In this document: piece after piece, positions 45,555-55,701 of the stretch
Position numbering within the stretch: the first letter of the stretch is position 1
Layout of the letters: each line of letters opens with the position of its first letter
Assembly: GCA_023374045.1 (NCBI GenBank)
Contig: CM041778.1
Coordinates: forward strand, 401,634,438-401,698,437
DNA length: 64,000 nt
DNA from: Limonium bicolor
Taxonomy: Eukaryota > Streptophyta > Magnoliopsida > Caryophyllales > Plumbaginaceae
Direction of reading: 5' to 3'
Translations under genes and position numbers: made by a program
Notes under the pieces: generated by a model
What the model was told of the DNA's origin: nothing
The model's input: the letters and a program-made list of their open reading frames with translations, nothing else
Databases searched by the model: none

Positions 45555-46857
45555 TAGACTTGGCAATTTTGACCCAACCCGAAACCCAACCCGAACCCAA
45601 CCCATATTTTTGCGGGTTAGGGTCTTGATTATTGACCCCATCTATTTTTTGGGTTGGGTTAGGGTAATAAGCTAATTTTGTGGGTTAGGTTAGGGTAGAG
45701 ATCATAACCCATGACCCAGCCCGAAACCTGAAATATATTTGTTAATAATTAATTCACAATTATATATATTATTTTCAGATAAAACTATACCTTAGCCTTA
45801 AGCCCAAGTGCAGTTGGACTATCTCATCTTTAATAATATCACATACTTTTAACTACACAAATGGCCTAACCAGCTGCATATCAAACAAAAGGCCCAACCA
45901 GACCTTAACATAATGTTGAAAACTCAAATACTCTCGTCTTGTAGACTCACATCCATTTTTCTTCTCTACGTCGTTGTTCATGTCTATGTCGCTCTCTTCT
46001 CTGCCTAAGGTTTGTTTTTTTATTCTCACTGCCATAGTTGTTCTTGAGAACATATGTATGTTTAGATTTTCTAGAATGGTGAACAAAAGTAGGTGATATG
46101 TATTTTTTGTAAGTAGGATCTTGATTATAGACCTCTTAGTGAATTCTGAAGCTAACAATACAGATAACGTGTTGCATAGAAGTTCCTCAGCTGTTGGTAA
46201 CAATTAAGTGATTGTGATTTTACTTTTCTCAGGCATGAGCACTCATTTTAAACAGGTGTAATTTTTTAAAACTATTAGTCATAGTTTGAGGCTTTGAGCT
46301 CTCAGTTTATAAATTATTTCTAACTTTAGAAGATTTGTCTTTAATATATTTCTCTAATGCATAATGAAGATTTTCATTTTTGTTCCCTCTTTATTAAGGG
46401 CACTAGGATCATGTGCATATCTAGATAGGATTCCTCCCCAACAGTGGTAGAGCTTTATGCTCAGATTGATAAATATAAACTTATTAAAAAAGTACGTGTT
46501 ATTCTATTCATAGGAATTGATGTAGTACTTTTACAGTTTGCATAACATGAATTCGTTTAAAGTTGGGTCGATCAAGAAAGATTACTTCTCTTCCTTTTGT
46601 TTCATCCTAATTAGTTAGCACTGGACGTTTTTGGATTTTTTTTATTAAAGTCTACTCCTAATCCGTCTAAATTATTGTATGCTTAAAAATGGGTTGGGTG
46701 GGTTGGGTTAGGGTTGAAGGATTTTAAAACGGGTTGGGTTAGGGTCATGATTTTCTGACCCATCCATTTTTGGGTTGGGCATGGGTTGATGATATTTTAA
46801 ATGGGTTGGGTTAGGGTTGATATCAACCCAACCCAGCGACCCAAATTGCCAGGTCTA
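45555..46857. mobile_element. hAT-type non-autonomous transposon inside the AlkB frame
   Basis: It is 1303 bp long. The left end TAGACTTGGCAATTT and the complement of the right end, TAGACCTGGCAATTT, form imperfect inverted repeats. An exact 8-bp duplication TATGTGGT flanks it (45547-45554 and 46858-46865). Subterminal regions are filled with GGGTTGGGTTAGGGT-type repeats on both sides (45575-45725 and 46690-46850). The AT-rich core has no transposase; a 116-codon minus-strand frame (45853-46203) is unrecognised. It interrupts the AlkB frame after codon 26, and removing it with one TSD copy restores the frame phase. Confidence 0.95.
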
Positions 46858-46865
46858 TATGTGGT

Positions 46866-46943
46866 GATGTCAGTCTCTTCTTGATTTGGGTTTGAAGGTA
46901 TCGGGTAGCAGATATTAAAACTTCCTATGGTTGTAAATTTCAT
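46866..46943 (-). pseudogene. AlkB frame, first 26 codons
   Basis: An ATG at 46941-46943 opens a frame that runs 78 bases to the hAT target site. Across the 8-bp TSD it is in phase with the main AlkB part, so the unbroken frame would be about 252 codons. The ATG follows ACTCACCGTAG. The start is the first ATG in phase; the true start could differ. Confidence 0.75.
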
Positions 46944-47071
46944 CTACGGTGAGTACTAGTTTCAACTACTTCATTTCATGCTCAATACATACTTTAATTC
47001 ATTTACTCATGCATCCATTCAAACAATTACTTCAATACTTAGACATGCTTCACAAGGATTCAAGGTTTAGA
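46944..47071 (-). other. Spacer between gag and the AlkB frame
   Basis: This is the 128-bp non-coding stretch between the gag stop and the AlkB ATG on the minus strand. Just beyond its gag-side end, a GT at 47078-47079 (CTAA|GTAATT) could be a weak splice donor. No terminal repeat or duplication marks the edges of the AlkB block. Confidence 0.45.
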
Positions 47072-47940
47072 TTAATTACTTAGGCCGGACTTAGAACCGG
47101 ACGCGTCACGGTCAATAACATGCAAGACAGACTGCCTCTGGGGTGCGCCCCTCTGAGGACCTCGGGATCCCTGTCCCTGTGGCGCCTGCTGGGCCGGTGC
47201 ATCGCCAGATGCAACCTCCTTGCCTTCCCTCTGCTTGTAGCTCTGGAAGTTCCCTTTGGGCTTGGCATTTTCTGGGCACATATTAGCTCTATGTCCCGGT
47301 TTTTTACAGTTGTAGCCCCTGATTTCTCTCCCATGGCAATCCAGGCCGGTATGATCTTGGTTGCACTTCCTACACACGTAGGTGCGGCCGTCGGAGTAGT
47401 TTTTGGTGAAACCAGAGCCAGAACCTAAGGCTTAGAGAGTTAGCACAATTGTGCGGAAATACTAGCTATGATACTTATACAAATACGAATTGAGATTAGA
47501 AGTTTACCCTTAGGTTAGGTGGGTGTGATCTCAGTGGCTTCGCAGCCACCGGCGCAGAAGAACCAAGTTGAAGAAGCTCAACTAGTTTGCCCTTTTCATG
47601 GGCACTTCTCTCACTTGGGGGGTTCTTTGGGGATGGCTAAAAGAACTTCCCCTTCTTCTTTTTCCAACCCTTCCCTTGGTTCTGCTCCTCAGCACTAGTG
47701 TTTTGTTGTTGGCCTTGCACTTAAGCGCGGTTTATTAATCCCTCAATTGGCAAGTGATCTCAACGCGAGATGCCGTGTGATAGCACTCCTGAAGGGAGGT
47801 AAATCTGGTGTAGCACATGCCGTACCGAAGGCGATGGCTTAGACCGTCATAGAAGCGATCGACCAACACCTGGCCGGTGTACCCAAGGTCGGGTAATAGA
47901 CGAAGGAGGGAGGTGAAGGTGCGGTAGTACTCATCGATAG
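47072..47940 (-). pseudogene. Element A gag, 3' part with zinc knuckles
   Basis: Reading leftward from 47940, the gag domain resumes (EYYRTFTSLLRLLPDLGYTG...), then degrades with TAA stops near 47740-47745, TAG near 47590 and others. The end (47072-47377) is clean, with CRKCNQDHTGLDC followed by YNCKKPGHRANMCP, the nucleic-acid-binding zinc knuckle region, and stops at 47072. A stretch at about 47425-47507 has GT...AG ends (GGGTAAAC...CCTTAG) and may be a small intron or simply decay. The junction at 47941 is the Athila-like insertion; the N-terminal half is at 61304-61836. Confidence 0.85.
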
Positions 47941-47941
47941 A
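47937..47941. repeat. Target-site duplication of the Athila-like array (partner 61304-61308)
   Basis: ATAGA directly precedes LTR 1 and recurs after LTR 4. It lies inside element A gag, whose reading resumes on the other side. Confidence 0.93.
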
Positions 47942-48230
47942 TGATAAGTGTCCAAATGAGCATGTTATTTAGGTGTATTTCATGTATAATATTAGCACTT
48001 TTCTTGCTCATTTCTCCACTTCGGTTAGTTTTCCTCTAGTTTATGTTTTATTGTTTATCTCACAAAATTATTGGTTTAACATGAGGAAAACCAAGCCGGG
48101 AGTGAAGTAGACAAAGAGACGAACGCGTAGGCGCAGACGGCTCAGAAAACGGAGCCCAAACGAAGAATCTAGAGCTAGTAGAAGAATAAGCTTGTACATC
48201 GACCCGTACATCGCGATATCAGGCGGACGT

Positions 48231-48476
48231 CTCACGTGCACACCGCCTGGCGGACAAGACACAAGCAACCGCCACTTATTGGGCGGTACACGAGGCGGAC
48301 GTCTCACACTCAACCGCCTCCCTTAGAGGCGGACACCACACATAGAACCGCCACTTAATGGGCGGTTGTCCAGGCGGACAAACAAGAGGAGACCGCCACT
48401 TAATGGGCGGTTGTCCAGGCGGACGTGAAGAACCAAACCGCCACTTATTGGGCGGTTATGCAGGCGGACTCAAGGC
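48231..48476. repeat. GGCGGAC hairpin minisatellite in the Athila-like LTR
   Basis: Units of the type ACCGCCACTTAATGGGCGGT plus 'tgtccaggcggac' repeat about six times; ACCGCC and GGCGGT pair as a hairpin in each. Equivalent arrays are at 54399-54645, 57207-57454, 59991-60226, and on the minus strand at 8052-8280 and 63056-63372. Confidence 0.93.
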
Positions 48477-48666
48477 TGATTACAGTCGCGACCAGTTTCT
48501 TCTTCGCGCAGTCGTCGTCTTCAACTTGATTCCGTTATCTATCTACTCCCGCACCGCCTACCATAAATCTCTCACGCATCCAGCTCTCTGTCCCCTGCAA
48601 TCAATGAACTAAATCAATGAGAGCAATCAATGCTCAATCACGTACGGATCTGCCTCTGCTAATTCT

Positions 48667-48675
48667 CTATATAAA
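48667..48675 (+). promoter_or_regulatory. LTR TATA box
   Basis: CTATATAAA lies in LTR1 upstream of the leader and gag. It is repeated in LTR2 (54842-54850), LTR3 (57652-57660) and LTR4 (60426-60434). Confidence 0.75.
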
Positions 48676-49548
48676 CCCAGCACCAATACTGCAAAAACAC
48701 ACACACGACGGGAGTCTGAAGAATTCGTTCACCACACTCATCCATTCGCTTCCATTTAATTCTCTCCCGTAACACCACATCAGTCCACACTCACGCAGTA
48801 ACAAAAGAAATAGAAGAACAGCAGTGAGAGGAGAGCAGACCAGTTCTTCCTCTGAATTAATGTCAAAATCTATCTGTGTAATCTTCTTATCTCCGTTAAT
48901 GTCTGAGTAATTTTCTTTTGTATCCTAGGATGGGGGTTTGATTTCTAATATTACGTAAATTAATATTTATCACCTGTTTCTCTCATTTAACTTGTTTTAA
49001 TTCCTTTCAACTAATATTGCTAAATGTTTTGCGCGACAAACGACTACATTTATTTGGTAACTATCAACATATGATTTTGAGATAGTCTAGGTACCACAAA
49101 GGAATTAATCTTGATATTTACACTCCGGACTGAGCAGGAAAATATTAAGGCTTTTATTAAGAGTTCGTAACTGACAATTATTAACTCTAATAGGCAATAA
49201 ATAATTGAAACAAGGTTATAAATATGTTTAAGTAATTTAGGAAATTCCCCCGCTATCCTAGGATACATTTTTCCATCCACATCACTTAATTCACATTTTT
49301 ACTGTTTTTATTATTTCTGTATTAATCCAACAACAAATCAAGCTTGCCTCCGGCTAAACCCCTTTTTACAGTTTTTAGGTAACTACCAAGACTAGGGTAA
49401 TTGAACAATCTCCCTGTGGATACGACACTTGTTATACTAACTACGACCGGGAATTGTTTGCAGCCCGACGTTTATAATTTGAGTTTTTAATTTCCTTTCT
49501 TTTAATTTTACACCAGTTTAACCACTCAGAAAATAACCTTCTGCAAAT

Positions 49549-49566
49549 TGGCGCCGTTGCCGGGGA
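49549..49566 (+). other. Primer-binding site, tRNA-Asp type (Athila/Calypso)
   Basis: TGGCGCCGTTGCCGGGGA lies three bases after LTR1. This sequence is the PBS known for Athila and Calypso elements and described as complementary to tRNA-Asp. It is absent after LTR2 and LTR3. Confidence 0.9.
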
Positions 49567-50123
49567 GATTGATTCCATCAATTTCCCTAGTTTCCGGTAG
49601 TTCACTCGCTGTATTAAAATAATCTGTTAATACTATTAAATTGTTAACCTCGGACATCTGAATTGGACATCGGACTTCTGACCTGACTTGGACATTTGAC
49701 TTCGGACTTTGGACATCTAACTCCTAACATCTTAAAATTTCCTGTCATTTCGTTCCATTGTCATTTCGTTCCATTGTCATTTCGTTCCATTGTCCTTTCT
49801 TTCCATTGTCCCTAACTACTAACTTAAAATTTCCTGTCATTTCTTTCCATTGTCCTTAACATTTCATTTCCATTGTCCTTAACATTTCTTTCCATTGTAT
49901 ACTAACTACTAACTTATAATTTTTGTATACTAACTCCTAACTTTAATTTTCTGTCATTTCTTTCCCTTGTCATTTAATATTCTGTCATTTTACTCTTGTT
50001 AAAAAAAAACAAAAAAAAAATATATCTGTGTTGCTTATCAGCCTAACCAATATCTCTGCCTTTCTTATTCTATCTACTAACTAATTTTGCAGTTTCTGAC
50101 AAACCACAAGTTATCTTCTGTGC
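49567..50123 (+). other. 5' leader of the Athila-like element with 16-bp repeats
   Basis: The leader contains 'ggacatctgacttcggac' variants (about 49655-49730), then TGTCATTTCGTTCCAT repeated with variants (about 49743-49990). No coding frame is seen before the gag ATG at 50124. Confidence 0.8.
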
Positions 50124-52886
50124 ATGCCAAATACTCGAACCCGAGGCTCTCCACCAATCAGTCCGAGCCCCGAACCCGAGCGCACTTTATTACAAGCACA
50201 AAGAAACCTGAGAAATCAAGCCATGGCCAATAACGAAGTTATAAATGAAATAGACCAGGCAAATCAACCAGAACACCGTGCCCTATCTGACTACCACCAA
50301 CCGGATACCGAAGGGAGAGCATCAGCTATAGTTCTCCCCGAGCTAACACCGCAAGAAGCCGGACGATGGGTTTTCAAAACTCACTACATCACCGCCGTCC
50401 GGGATCTAGGCAAGTTTAGTGGAGCGAACCCAGATGAAGCTCCAAATCATCTGAGTCTCTTCCTAGACTTCTGCAATTCCTTTGGTCAAACCGGCAATGT
50501 CAAAGAAAGAATCCGACTACAACTTTTTCCTCACTCATTATCGGATTCAGCAAACAGGTGGTACCGAAGCCTTCCCTCCCGATCAATCACCACATGGCTT
50601 CAAATGGCCCAAAAATTCCTTGCCAAATACTACCCAACCAGTAGAACGAGGCAATTGATCGGTGAAATCAACACTTTCTGTCAAGAGCCGGGAGAAACGT
50701 TGTACGACGCGTGGGACAGATTCAAAGATATGCTAATGAAATGTTCCCACCATGGTCTTGACGATCAATCCCTTTGCTTGTCATTCTTCAACGGTCTGGA
50801 TGATGGGAACCGACTACTCGTCAATTCCTCTGCAGGAGGAAGTTTCATGATGAAATCTCCTAAAGAAGGAATGGACCTTCTCGAAACCATGACGAGCAAT
50901 ACAAGACAGTGGACGAGATCCAAAGGCAGAACACCGCGAGCAGCAGGCCTACTCCATGTTGAGCCTACAGATCATTTGTCAGCCCAGATCTCGTCCCTTG
51001 CGAAGATGGTGGAAAAGCTAACAACATCTCAAAACGAAATTGTAAAAACAATAGCTTCCCCACCTACAAGTTCACCACCAGTTCCACCTACAGAAAGATG
51101 TGTCATATGCGCCGGTCCTCATGAAACTCATCAGTGCGAAGGTAAAAACCACTACGAAGATGTGAATTTCATAGGAAACCGCCCCGGTAATTCCTACAAC
51201 AATAACATCAACAACAACTATCCATGGAGAAATCACCCGAATTTCTCATGGAAAACCAATGATCAGAACCAAGGAGGGCAGAACAACAATTCCAATGCCT
51301 ATCAGGGGAACAGACCCCAACCAAACTCTAATGTGGGTTATAGAGCACAAGGTGCCCCTCCAGGTTTCCAACAACAACAACAACAACAACAACAACCATC
51401 TTCATCCTCTTTTGATCCAAACGTAGAACTCAAAGAGATGATGAAGGGATTCATGTCCATTACTCAGAACCAGCTTTCTGCGCAAGAAGCCTTCAACCAG
51501 AAAATCGAAGGTAAATTCAATCAAATCGCAGAACAACTTGCTCGCAGACCGCCAGGGGCTCTCCCCAGCCAAAATGAACCAAATCCAAGAGAGCAAGCCA
51601 AGTGCATCTATGTGAAGGAGCACGATGCAGAAAAGACAGAGGTGGCTAAAACAGCTAAAGTTCCAGAACTACACCCTTCCCTCCAGGAGTGGGTTGTAGC
51701 AATCGAAACTTCCAAAAGGAATGTAGCTGAATTGGAAAGCACCGCCAAAGTCTATAAAAAGCGCATTCAATCTGAGAATACCTACCTCGAGAACTTGGTA
51801 GCCGGTTATGAAAATGAGAAGCTCGAATTTGAAGAAGAAGGAGAAGAGGTTAAGGCGATAACCTTGAGAAGCGGTAAGAAAACCGACGAGATTCACATCC
51901 CGCAACAATCAGAAGAATCCAAAGAGGATAGTGAAGAAACAGTTGAGGTCCCGGTAGAAAAAACATCTCCCACCATCCTCACTATTCCACCAGCTTCAGA
52001 ACCTTCTTCACAAGAACCGCCTATACCATTTCCCCACCGACTCCAGAAGCAGAAGTTGGATAATGAATATGGTAAGTTCCTGGCAATGCTGAAGCAACTA
52101 AACGTCAATATACAGTTTGTCGACCTCATTGCCAAAATGCCGAACTATGCCAAATTCCTCAAACACCTCATATCCAACAAAACTAAATTGGCCGAAGTCG
52201 GTACGGTACCTCTCAATGTAGCTTGTTCAGCTACTCTACAAAAACCACTACCGTCAAAATGCAATGATCCGGGCAGTTTCACCATTCCAGTCACAATTGG
52301 TAGCACCTCATTTCCATACTCCCTATGCGATCTGGGTGCCTCCATTAATTTGATGCCCCTCTCCACTTTCAAAAAGCTGGGAATTGGAGAGATGAAAAAG
52401 ACTAAGATGACCCTGCAACTGGCAGATGGTTCAGTAACATACCCAAGCGGAGTGGTGGAGGATGTTATCATCAAAGTGGAGCACTTATACTTCCCATGCG
52501 ATTTTGTCATTCTAGACATCGAAGAGAACTCCACTACACCTCTCATCCTTGGACGACCATTCCTTGCCACAGCCGATGTGCACATTTGGGTAGCCCAGGG
52601 GAAAATCACCCTCCAAGCTTATAACGAAAAGCTGGAGTTTGCATCAGGAAGATCTCCAGATAGCAAATCCAAAGATCTCAAGTTCGTAAGGGATACTCAA
52701 TCACCATCATCCCCACTTCTGTTTATTACCCTTCCAGACGGCATGTCTATTACAGAGATACCACCACCAATCCCGGACGAAGAGCGGGATAAGAAAAGAA
52801 AACATGCATCCAGGTGGACTCTCAAAAAAACCATCGAGTCATGCTTTGGATCTACTCCTCATAACCACCCCCCAGGATCGATCTAA
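50124..52886 (+). CDS. Athila-like gag-protease polyprotein, intact 920-codon frame
   Basis: The largest uninterrupted frame in the window. A gag domain (about residues 75-270, with RLQLFPHSLSDSANRWYRSL and GETLYDAWDRFKDML) would form the particle. A CX2CX3HX4C zinc knuckle starts at residue 326 (CVICAGPHETHQC). An Asn/Gln-rich linker with a run of nine Gln follows at about 415, then an ITLRSGKK motif typical of this lineage at about 577. The aspartic protease follows, with CDLGASINLMP (about residues 734-744; DLGA rather than DSGA is usual in Athila), LQLADGS and ILGRPFLATA. The frame ends after a Lys/Arg-rich tail at PPGSI. RT, RNase H and integrase are missing. The start is the first ATG after the leader. 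The last codons contain the TAACCAC used in the array junctions. Expression would come from LTR1. Confidence 0.92.
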   Translation: MPNTRTRGSPPISPSPEPERTLLQAQRNLRNQAMANNEVINEIDQANQPEHRALSDYHQPDTEGRASAIVLPELTPQEAGRWVFKTHYITAVRDLGKFSGANPDEAPNHLSLFLDFCNSFGQTGNVKERIRLQLFPHSLSDSANRWYRSLPSRSITTWLQMAQKFLAKYYPTSRTRQLIGEINTFCQEPGETLYDAWDRFKDMLMKCSHHGLDDQSLCLSFFNGLDDGNRLLVNSSAGGSFMMKSPKEGMDLLETMTSNTRQWTRSKGRTPRAAGLLHVEPTDHLSAQISSLAKMVEKLTTSQNEIVKTIASPPTSSPPVPPTERCVICAGPHETHQCEGKNHYEDVNFIGNRPGNSYNNNINNNYPWRNHPNFSWKTNDQNQGGQNNNSNAYQGNRPQPNSNVGYRAQGAPPGFQQQQQQQQQPSSSSFDPNVELKEMMKGFMSITQNQLSAQEAFNQKIEGKFNQIAEQLARRPPGALPSQNEPNPREQAKCIYVKEHDAEKTEVAKTAKVPELHPSLQEWVVAIETSKRNVAELESTAKVYKKRIQSENTYLENLVAGYENEKLEFEEEGEEVKAITLRSGKKTDEIHIPQQSEESKEDSEETVEVPVEKTSPTILTIPPASEPSSQEPPIPFPHRLQKQKLDNEYGKFLAMLKQLNVNIQFVDLIAKMPNYAKFLKHLISNKTKLAEVGTVPLNVACSATLQKPLPSKCNDPGSFTIPVTIGSTSFPYSLCDLGASINLMPLSTFKKLGIGEMKKTKMTLQLADGSVTYPSGVVEDVIIKVEHLYFPCDFVILDIEENSTTPLILGRPFLATADVHIWVAQGKITLQAYNEKLEFASGRSPDSKSKDLKFVRDTQSPSSPLLFITLPDGMSITEIPPPIPDEERDKKRKHASRWTLKKTIESCFGSTPHNHPPGSI

Positions 52887-54119
52887 CACAAAAGCGTCTA
52901 GCCAAAGACGTTAAAGAAGGGCAGCTTTCCGGGAGGCAACCCGGACGAACTTATCTTTTATATGCTTTTATGCTGTTTTAATTCTCAGGTTCCCTTTGAA
53001 TTTTATTTTTGCTAACTCTTAACCCCGTTTATAGTATGGTTGCTTCTAGTGTCTTATGCAGGTGCAACTTCATGTCTACACCGCAACCAAGCTACGCTAC
53101 TTGAGGCTGAAGCTCAAGTGTGGGGGAAGTTCAATACACGCTAGCAAAAATAATATCAGGGGAGTACCAGTTTCTTTAACCTTGCTTTTATTTAAATAAA
53201 ATCTGCAGAGGAGAGTTTATGTGCTTAAATGAATATTCGTGAGCTTCGTGTTCTCTCTATTTTATCTACTTACCGAAAAGGCCTTCTGAAACCTTCCCTT
53301 GTTTTTCTGGTGAACAATGAGGACGTTGTTCAATTTAAGTGTGGGGGAGTGTGCCCTTTTCGGTGACATTTTATGCTAAAATGCTTAATCTCTCTGCCTA
53401 TCTTGCGTTTGTCCAAATTTAATATCGTGAACCCTTTTTATGTGGGTTGTTCTCTTTAGGAATAAATATTGTTATGAATTGTGGGATAAATGGTACAAAA
53501 ATGTACAAAAATTTTAAAATTTTGATTACTTTTGAGGAGCATTTTTATGCGGTGTGACCAAATGATCTGCAATGGTTGGATTTTTATTGCTCAGGGGTTC
53601 TTTCTGTCTTCTTTCTTAGGGATTGCTAAGGGGTGCTTCTCTGTCAAAAAAAAAGAAAAGAAAAATATATAATAAATAAGGGACTTACGAGACACCATTG
53701 GTAACCAACAAGAGAGTTGAGTGTTCTTAAATACAAAGGCTTGATGCCTACATATTATCTTCTCATCTCTTATGCAAAAGTGAAACAAAATGCATAAATC
53801 TATTTTTCCTTTTGTTTTCTCCTCAATACCCATTCTTGAGAGAAGTTGGCCATGGTAAAAGTTCTCAAAGTCACCTTAAATCAAGAAGCATTGAAGTACT
53901 CCGGATCATACCCCGAAACTCTAATTTTTATTTTTGCCCTGAGTACACCTATGCCACCAGTAGGTGATGGATCACACTCCTCTAAAAAGTTTAAAGATCA
54001 TGTACTATTGACTTCTTTATCCTACCCTTCATAATAGTATTTGTTAATATTGAGCATTCCCTACTTGCTTGGGTACATGGTTTTGCTTGAGGACAAGCAA
54101 AAAGATAAGTGTGGGGGTG
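52887..54119 (+). other. 3' interior of the Athila-like element, copy 1
   Basis: Non-coding. After the gag stop it has GGGCAGCTTTCCGGGAGGCAACCCGG, seen as two blocks of an inverted TCCGGG/CCCGGA. AAGTGTGGGGG occurs three times, at about 53117, 53337 and 54107. Only the last abuts LTR2 and acts as the PPT (GTGTGGGGGTG). No env-like frame is visible. Confidence 0.85.
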
Positions 54120-55701
54120 TGATAAGTGTCCAAATGAGCATGTTATTTAGGTGTATTTCATGTATAATATTAGCACTTTTCTTGCTCATTTCTCCACTTC
54201 GGTTAGTTTTCCTCTAGTTTATGTTTTATTGTTTATCTCACAAAATTATTGGTTTAACATGAGGAAAACCAAGCCGGGAGTGAAGTAGACAAAGAGACGA
54301 ACGCGTAGGCGCAGACGGCTCAGAAAACGGAGCCCAAACGAAGAATCTAGAGCTAGTAGAAGAATAAGCTTGTACATCGACCCGTACATCGCGATATCAG
54401 GCGGACGTCTCACGTGCAACCGCCTGGCGGACAAGACACAAGCAACCGCCACTTATTGGGCGGTACACGAGGCGGACGTCTCACACTCAACCGCCTCCCT
54501 TAGAGGCGGACAACACATAGAACCGCCACTTAATGGGCGGTTGTCCAGGCGGACAAACAAGAGGAGACCGCCACTTAATGGGCGGTTGTCCAGGCGGACG
54601 TGAAGAACCAAACCGCCACTTATTGGGCGGTTATGCAGGCGGACTCAAGGCTGATTACAGTCGCGACCAGTTTCTTCTTCGCGCAGTCGTCGTCTTCAAC
54701 TTGATTCCGTTATCTATCTACTCCCGCACCGCCTACCATAAATCTCTCACGCATCCAGCTCTCTGTCCCCTGCAATCAATGAACTAAATCAATGAGAGCA
54801 ATCAATGCTCAATCACGTACGGATCTGCCTCTGCTAATTCTCTATATAAACCCAGCACCAATACTGCAAAAACAACACACACGACGGGAGTCTGAAGAAT
54901 TCGTTCACCACACTCATCCATTCGCTTCCATTTAATTCTCTCCCGTAACACCACATCAGTCCACACTCACGCAGTAACAAAAGAAATAGAAGAACAGCAG
55001 TGAGAGGAGAGCAGACCAGTTCTTCCTCTGAATTAATGTCAAAATCTATCTGTGTAATCTTCTTATCTCCGTTAATGTCTGAGTAATTTTCTTTTGTATC
55101 CTAGGATGGGGGTTTGATTTCTAATATTACGTAAATTAATATTTATCACCTGTTTCTCTCATTTAACTTGTTTTAATTCCTTTCAACTAATATTGCTAAA
55201 TGTTTTGCGCGACAAACGACTACATTTATTTGGTAACTATCAACATATGATTTTGAGATAGTCTAGGTACCACAAAGGAATTAATCTTGATATTTACACT
55301 CCGGACTGAGCAGGAAAATATTAAGGCTTTTATTAAGAGTTCGTAACTGACAATTATTAACTCTAATAGGCAATAAATAATTGAAACAAGGTTATAAATA
55401 TGTTTAAGTAATTTAGGAAATTCCCCCGCTATCCTAGGATACATTTTTCCATCCACATCACTTAATTCACATTTTTACTGTTTTTATTATTTCTGTATTA
55501 ATCCAACAACAAATCAAGCTTGCCTCCGGCTAAACCCCTTTTTACAGTTTTTAGGTAACTACCAAGACTAGGGTAATTGAACAATCTCCCTGTGGATACG
55601 ACACTTGTTATACTAACTACGACCGGGAATTGTTTGCAGCCCGACGTTTATAATTTGAGTTTTTAATTTCCTTTCTTTTAATTTTACACCAGTTTAACCA
55701 C
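54120..55701 (+). repeat. Athila-like LTR 2 (3' end truncated)
   Basis: TGATAAGTGTCC to TAACCAC, nearly identical to LTR1. The last ~25 bp and the PBS are missing; the sequence continues as 3' interior (CCCCAGGATCGATC) from 55702. Confidence 0.93.

Larger units (their letters stand above)
47942..49545 (+). repeat. Athila-like LTR 1 (complete, 1604 bp)
   Basis: TGATAAGTGTCC...CCTTCTGCA. It contains a hairpin minisatellite (48231-48476) and a TATA box CTATATAAA at 48667-48675 followed by AC-rich leader sequence. The plus- and minus-strand frames within it recur in every LTR copy and are not genes. Confidence 0.93.

Noticed and set aside
45590..45725. GGGTTAGGGT runs resembling telomeric repeats
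   Set aside because: They are irregular, mixed with GGGTTGGGT, and mirrored at 46690-46850 within a hAT with clear TIRs and TSD. They are subterminal transposon repeats.
48231..48476. Regular repeat array that could suggest CRISPR
   Set aside because: Repeats are short, degenerate and hairpin-type, the spacers are repeats themselves, and the array lies inside an LTR of a plant retrotransposon.
48358..48612. 84-codon plus-strand frame repeated at 54533, 57343 and 60116
   Set aside because: It is a shadow of the LTR hairpin array; it recurs with each LTR and is frameshifted in LTR4. No start context or domain.
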